From contig WELB01000069.1 in the NCBI GenBank assembly GCA_009602725.1, positions 421,531 to 447,506 on the forward strand: 25,976 nucleotides of DNA, given 5' to 3'. The stretch comes from Spirogloea muscicola (Eukaryota > Streptophyta > Zygnematophyceae > Spirogloeales > Spirogloeaceae). How positions within the stretch are numbered: position 1 is the stretch's first letter; every line of letters starts with the position of its first letter. The position numbers and the translations under genes were made by a program. This document shows positions 21,917-25,976 of the stretch, in pieces. A model generated the notes under the pieces. That model made no database searches and was not told the origin of the DNA. It saw only the letters and a program-made list of their open reading frames with translations.

Positions 21917-22709
21917 TCACACTGGTCACTGCGCTTGCAGGGGTGCACATAGGGCCCTGACAAGACCTGTTGGCACTCCAATATTGGAAATCGCACGAAA
22001 TGATATCAATATGTTCTTGAAAGCTCAAAAGCCCAAACTTGAACCATCTACCTGAATGTCCCTGTGACTGACAAATCTGCCTTGCACTGCTACCAACACT
22101 GCGCTGCAGCTGACCCCTGCTTGTTGTCCTGACTGATCCCAATTCGCTCCAATCGTACCAATGGAAGTCCATCCTGACAGTAGTCATGACTTCATGGCCC
22201 GTTGCAACGGGGCAGCAGACATCATCGTGAAGGGCAATCGCGAAGCACTCATTCTGAGAGCACAATTTGAAGACACCAAGGTATGATGACAATATAAATG
22301 CAGATGCAGCTCAGAAAGGCATGAAGAGAGCTCTTCATGCAAAGTCATGGGGGAGTTCCACCTTTGCCCAGAAGGTCAATTTTGCATCAGAAGGCACATC
22401 TGCTTTGGGCTCCTTTTGGGAGAGTATCCCAAGTTACTGCCAATATGCCATCTCGTGTTCTCTTCTTTGTTGAGACCCCGTCAGGTCCGGGCCTTGCTGC
22501 AGCGAAAGGGCTTTGTCAAGGCTTGACACCGAGACCGGCCATGGCCGCCTCTAGCTTCATTCCCTTTTCTGGGCTGGCCTCTCACAGCCACCACCCTCTA
22601 CTGGAAGCGTCCTTTCTTCTAGCTCCGCGCTTGCTCGGAGGCGCGAGACGCATTGATGGTGGCGTATGTAGGGATACAGCGGCCGCGGGCACAGCATCAG
22701 CCGGGCCTC
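21917..22709. other. Convergent intergenic region between SEC62 and the micropeptide genes
   Basis: These 793 bp lie between the SEC62 stop (plus strand) and the stop of the 52-aa membrane micropeptide (minus strand). They should contain both 3' UTRs. A 244-aa minus-strand ORF (22292-21558) overlaps the last SEC62 exon, shows no family resemblance, and is best read as an antisense shadow. I see no other gene, repeat or TGTAA signal here. Confidence 0.55.
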
Positions 22710-22868
22710 TCAGATGTCGTCGTTCTCGTCGCCTGCGTCGTCCAGGTCCTTCTTCATCCGCTTGCGGATGGGGTCCAGGAAGGGCTTGCAGGTCAGCTCC
22801 ACCGCCCACCAGATGAGCGGCAGCGCGATGAGCGCCGCGACCAGGTTCTGGCGCGTTCGCCGCTCCAT
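22710..22868 (-). CDS. Small single-pass membrane protein A (52 aa), unrecognised
   Basis: I do not recognise this family. The 52-aa protein begins MERRTRQN, has one hydrophobic helix (about 9-27, LVAALIALPLIWWAVEL), then CKPFLDPIRKRMKKDL and a strongly acidic end DDAGDENDDI. The start codon sits in GCTGCCATGG, an excellent eukaryotic context. The basic N-terminus, single helix and charged C-terminus suggest a membrane micropeptide. Its best support is a paralogue 340 bp upstream on the same strand (23378-23211): from LVAAL/LLVVL onward 18 of 37 positions are identical, including ALP, W, AVE, C, P, L, R-x-RM and DLD. The frame stays open upstream for about 50 codons with other ATGs, so a longer N-terminus is possible. 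Compartment unknown. Confidence 0.65.
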   Translation of the reverse strand: MERRTRQNLVAALIALPLIWWAVELTCKPFLDPIRKRMKKDLDDAGDENDDI

Positions 22869-23171
22869 GGCAGCTCCTGGCAGCTCCTGCGAGGGCGACG
22901 TAACAGCCATCAGCGGCTGCCGCTGTGAAGGCGCCTCGGCGACGGCTCTCGGTGGGGGCGCCGCAATGCAAGGCTCCACGGAGACGACGAATCTCATACT
23001 CCAAGCCGTTGCCGCTGCCATGCTCTAGAATCAAGCGCCGCCTTGGCAAAGAGCGCATCAACTTGCAATGGGTCAGGCGCAACTACGGCGGGCGCAGCTC
23101 ACCGAAGGGAACGTCCTCGCGGCGACTGCCGAGAGCCTCAAGCGGGGCACGGAGCGCGTCTCGCCACGCCT

Positions 23172-23206
<35 letters not shown>

Positions 23207-23210
23207 TGGT
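22869..23210. other. Spacer between the two membrane micropeptide genes, with a (CGG)n run
   Basis: This 342-bp stretch holds the 3' end of protein B and the 5' region of protein A, both on the minus strand. A (CGG)n microsatellite of about eleven units at 23173-23206 starts almost directly after the stop codon of protein B, where it reads CCG in the transcript. No other feature is recognisable. Confidence 0.6.
23173..23206. repeat. (CGG)n trinucleotide microsatellite
   Basis: About eleven CGG units on the plus strand, lying 5 nt downstream of the stop codon of the 55-aa membrane protein on the minus strand. ORFs that read it as poly-Arg, poly-Ala or poly-Pro are artefacts of the repeat. Confidence 0.95.
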
Positions 23211-23378
23211 TCAGGCGCGCGGCGCGAGCAGGGGGCCGGCCTCGGCGTCGAGGTCGTCGGCCATGCGCGCGCGGACGTAGGAGAGGCAGGGCGCGCAGGC
23301 GGCCTCCACGGCGCACCACGCCACGGGCAGCGCCACCAGCACCACCAGCAGCGACGCCAGCACGGCGCCGCCCGCCAT
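23211..23378 (-). CDS. Small single-pass membrane protein B (55 aa), paralogue of A
   Basis: I do not recognise this family. The protein begins MAGGAVLASL and has one hydrophobic helix (about 5-25) containing VALPVAWCAVEAAC. CLSYVRARMADDLDAE and a short tail LLAPRA follow. The start codon lies in GCCGCCATGG, a perfect eukaryotic context. This frame is not the one an ORF scan favours, because longer GC-rich shadow ORFs cover it. Its likeness to protein A (same order of ALP, W, AVE, C, P, L, R-x-RM, DLD at matching spacing) is the main evidence that both are coding. Compared with A it lacks the basic N-terminal and acidic C-terminal ends. Base 23405, just upstream, is N, and the frame is open into that base, so an upstream exon or longer N-terminus is possible. 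Confidence 0.6.
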   Translation of the reverse strand: MAGGAVLASLLVVLVALPVAWCAVEAACAPCLSYVRARMADDLDAEAGPLLAPRA

Positions 23379-24126
23379 GGCGGCCGCGGCAGCGAGCTGC
23401 GTTCNGCTGATATGAGCGGCTGTGAAAGCAAGCCAGATGCATACAGGTGTTCAAAACGGAGCCACAGGCTAGGCAGACAGGGCGCTATTTGGCTTTGCCA
23501 GCCCCTTTTCTCTATGGGCGAGCACTTTCTTAGAATCCCCAGGTCAGCAGTAGGAAGTCAGATGCGCTGAGGGGAGGAAGAGCAACCCCGCTGCGCAAGC
23601 CAGAGGCTGCTGCAAGGGCGCGACCGGCGAGGCGGTGCAACGCAGAAGAAGTGGCACTACCTATGGGGGCAAGGGCTGCGAAAAGCCAGCCCAAAAAGAA
23701 TGACAAAGATTCGGAAAGGACTTCAAGCGTGTAGCAGCTTCGAAGGAGCCTGAAGATGCTGTCAGAACAGGGGGAGGATGGATTACTCAGTAGTTACGAG
23801 TGAGGAGCCTCAGATCCGACAGACTAGCTGCCGGAAAACTATCCCCAAAGTAAGCGCATGGGAGCGCTGGAGGGACATAGACAATCACATGCGGTTGGAG
23901 AAGAAGTGGCAGAGGCCAGCCCAAAGAGAAAAGGCGCGCGGTGCGCATGAAATTAAAGCGAGGCCAATTCAAGCCATTACATTGTTCAGGCAGAAAATGC
24001 AGAAAGTGCAAAGAATGCAGCCCAAAGAAGTGGCTCGCCCAGTGGGGGCAAGGGGTGTGGAAACAGCCCAAAAGGAACGTAGAAGGTCTCAAAGGGCCGG
24101 AAGGCGCCCGGCGGGGGCTCCCGGCC
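23379..24126. other. Divergent intergenic region upstream of the HNH gene, with degenerate direct repeats
   Basis: These 748 bp separate micropeptide B (minus) from the HNH gene (plus). From about 23578 on, the plus strand is purine-rich. It contains two diverged direct repeats near 23645-23720 and 24025-24100 (shared AAGAAGTGGC, TGGGGGCAAGGG, CAGCCCAAAA) and a partial third copy near 23900-23935 (AGAAGTGGC, CCAGCCCAAAGAGAAA). An ORF in frame with the HNH gene extends upstream to about 23941 and reads part of the repeat (CSGRKCRKCKEC, KKWLAQWGQG), so some of it could encode an N-terminal extension. Confidence 0.55.
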
Positions 24127-25233
24127 ATGCCCCCCGGTGCCGGCTGGCTGCTGCGGCGCGCCGTGAAGCAGAGCCTGCAGGAGCGCCAGGCGCAGGACCG
24201 CCAGAAACGGCGGCAGCCGCAGGCGCCGAGGCAGCCGTCCCCCGGGCGCTCGCCTGCCGCCGCCGTGGACGGCAGGCCCGAGCCCCGGCCGCAGTCACAG
24301 CACCAGCCGCGCTCCTTCCCGCACGACGTGAAGCTGCAGTGCTGGGACCGCGCCGAGACGGTCCCCGGCAGGGACCCCCAGCGCTGGAGGCGCGACGCTG
24401 TCGGAAACACTGTCTTCCGGAAGCTCGTCGCCTGCGACGGCTGCCTCTGCTACGACTACGATCACATTGTGCCCTACTCCAAAGTCCGCAAGCCTCCCGC
24501 TGCCTTTCTCGATCCTTGACCAAAGCCTTCTAGCCGCAATCAGCAGCCTATTAGGCCTCACCATTCGCCTCAAAGGAGACATCCTGGCCGGCAGCTGCTC
24601 ATGCATGAGCTAGACACTTTTCACTTGTGCAACAGGAGGCCTGTGTGAGTGAGTAACTCGTTGGCTGGCTTGCAGGGTGGACCAAGCACTTTGGACAACT
24701 GTCAAATTCTCCAGGTGACACGCATTCCTGGCCATGAGACCGTCTGCTTTCAGACAGACAACTGCCTGGCAGATAGCTTACAAGCAAATTCTCTGTAGGA
24801 ACGTGCTGAGGTAGCCTTGCAGCAAGAAGAAAGGCTTCAGTCAGTGAAGGAAGCCCTTGTAAGCTGCAGATCTAACCACGCTGGATAGACAACCTATTGA
24901 CATGGCAAGCTTGATCGTAGACGGCAGCAAACCGAGCGAAGGGCGATAGGATGCAGCTGACAAAGACAGAGCTGGTTCAAAAGAGCGCCTATTGCCGCCT
25001 TTCAGGTGCGTCACTGAATGGATCCTACCGGAGTCTACAATAATTTCATTTCAATTCAGTGTTCAGTAGTAACTGAAATGCTCGGAATCTCCAAGCCAGT
25101 GCTACAGCACGAAGTCCCTGCATTGTTTCTAACTAGCTTGTGTAAACTCACAGGTAAAGATATGGACACAGTAGAGCTCATATCTTATGGAGATGTTATT
25201 CAAGGGGAGAAAGACGGTTGTCAAATACAGTAA
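24127..25233 (+). CDS. HNH endonuclease-domain protein, plant-type (spliced, 4 exons)
   Basis: Exons: 24127-24483, 24676-24714, 24921-25005, 25154-25233, giving 186 aa. The first about 80 residues are Arg/Gln/Pro-rich and could be an organelle-targeting region. The HNH fold begins near residue 99: KLVACDGCLCYDYDHIVPYSK (C103, C106, D112, H113), GGPSTLDNCQILQ (N127) and TAANRAKGDR (N136), then KDMDTVELISYGDVI. The order matches plant plastid or nuclear proteins annotated only as HNH endonuclease domain proteins. HNH folds cut DNA with a metal ion in a beta-beta-alpha site, but activity is not shown for this family. The start is the first ATG after the upstream repeats; an ATG at 23947 in the same frame is the alternative. 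The final TAA lies inside ACAGTAAGG, which resembles a donor site, so one more exon is conceivable. Confidence 0.85.
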
Positions 25234-25646
25234 GGCGTTCATCGTCCTCACTGCGACGTCAAGAGCTTCTTATCTTGTACTCATGATAGGGTAATTATGA
25301 AGAGAGTGCTGATTGCAGCCCTCTGAGGGGCCCACTGAATTGTCAAGTAGGAGCAATTCCAGGCAAGACCATTTCTTTAGAAACTTTCCAATTTTGACCA
25401 ATCTTTATTGACCGCTGAGGATCTTACTCCTTGACAGCTTCAAGTTGCAAATCAGAAGCCGATACTCTGTTATTCCTGGCATGTGCCGTCAAGTCAAGGT
25501 CTTACAGAGTCTCATAAGAGTAGGCAAGGAGGGGACTAGGTATTGTTGTGGATGTCAAGAGGCTCCTTGTCCACTAGGTAGTCTGTACGGTCCTCTACCA
25601 AGAGTGGATGAGCCTTTGACAGCCGCAGCTATTCTTTGTTGCTCCT
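25234..25646. other. Convergent intergenic region near the right edge
   Basis: These 413 bp lie between the HNH gene stop (plus strand) and the stop of the membrane protein at the edge (minus strand). They hold both 3' UTRs. The plus ORF at 25445-25738 has no recognisable similarity and overlaps the neighbouring gene antisense. Nothing else is seen. Confidence 0.5.
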
Positions 25647-25881
25647 CTAGTCACTCAAGTGCCATAGTACATCAGCCAGACTGTCAAATGCAGAGGTATA
25701 CTTCAAGGACACAAAAAGAAGGACACCCACGGATATGAGAGTGGCAACATACATAATGGTGGGAAGCATTGAAGGTGCTTTGGGTACAGTCATCAGAGCA
25801 GGATCTTGCACGTAAGTGTGATCTTGCTTGAATTGTGCCCATTTCTCCTCCCCCATGCCAATATTGCCTGGCCAACCTCGT
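25647..25881 (-). CDS. C-terminal exon of an unrecognised membrane protein (partial, runs off right edge)
   Basis: The minus-strand frame from a likely 3' splice site (CTCTTTCCAG ending at 25882) to TAG at 25649-25647 encodes about 78 residues. It reads RGWPGNIGMGEEKWAQFK, then QDHTYVQDPALMTVPKAP, then one hydrophobic helix (MLPTIMYVATLISVGVLLFV) and SLKYTSAFDSLADVLWHLSD. The exon starts in phase 2, so earlier exons must lie to the right. I do not recognise the family. One helix near the C-terminus with a short tail suggests an organelle or endomembrane anchor. An internal ATG at 25856 gives a self-contained 69-aa alternative. Another minus-strand frame in the last 90 bases also looks coding (DAPADKGSHPSWRALRGDLL), leaving the upstream structure open. 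Confidence 0.55.
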
Positions 25882-25976
25882 CTGGAAAGAGAAGGTCACC
25901 TCTCAGTGCTCGCCAGGAGGGATGTGAGCCTTTGTCAGCTGGCGCGTCCACGCTGCAGGCGCCTTTCAAGGAGAGT

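Noticed and set aside
21558-22292. 244-aa minus-strand ORF opposite the end of SEC62
   Set aside because: It overlaps the well-supported last SEC62 exon, has no recognisable domain and an atypical Cys/Ser/His-rich composition. Best explained as an antisense shadow.
22925-23410. 161-aa Arg-rich plus-strand ORF across the micropeptide locus
   Set aside because: Translation of the CGG microsatellite and of antisense micropeptide sequence. Low complexity, with no conserved residues.
1-25976. tRNA, rRNA, CRISPR arrays, transposase or bacterial operons
   Set aside because: No cloverleaf with a GGTTCRA-type B box, no spacer-repeat array and no transposase-like ORF were seen. All supported genes are eukaryotic and spliced, apart from the two single-exon micropeptides.

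Overview
The window is nuclear DNA of a photosynthetic eukaryote, most likely a green alga (Chlorophyta, perhaps Trebouxiophyceae). Genes are broken into many short exons by introns of roughly 90-850 nt with GT/GC...AG ends. The proteins resemble the land-plant forms of their families, a plastid-type ABC ATPase is present, and TTTAGGG-type telomeric motifs are scattered between genes. No bacterial-style operons, tRNA, rRNA or CRISPR were seen. The taxon is an inference. I rebuilt the gene models by hand from splice sites, phase and family similarity, and each full model closes with exact phase.

Layout, left to right: (1) + strand 41-7248, a 19-exon SAPS-domain regulatory subunit of PP6/SIT4-type phosphatase (930 aa). 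(2) - strand 9882-8119, a 5-exon plastid ABC ATPase of the ABCI10 type (238 aa as modelled), with two GC-AG introns. (3) - strand 14923-11036, a 12-exon DDB2 DNA-damage receptor (637 aa) with plant-type zinc knuckles and a WDxR box. (4) - strand 18616-16670, a 7-exon CIA30/NDUFAF1-like complex I assembly factor (230 aa). (5) + strand 19305-21916, a 5-exon SEC62 ER translocation protein (361 aa), divergent from CIA30 across about 690 bp. (6) - strand 23378-23211 and 22868-22710, two small single-exon, single-helix membrane proteins (55 and 52 aa) that are clearly related to each other. (7) + strand 24127-25233, a 4-exon HNH-domain protein (186 aa). (8) - strand, the last exon of an unrecognised membrane protein running off the right edge.

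The genes serve unrelated housekeeping roles: phosphatase signalling, plastid transport, UV-damage repair, mitochondrial complex I assembly and ER import. I see no co-regulated pathway. The most novel item is the tandem pair of micropeptides, which I cannot assign to a known family. Other points of interest concern gene structure: two phase-0 introns without stop codons, a possible cassette exon in the SAPS gene, GC-AG introns, and a perfect 45-bp duplication next to a 3' splice site.
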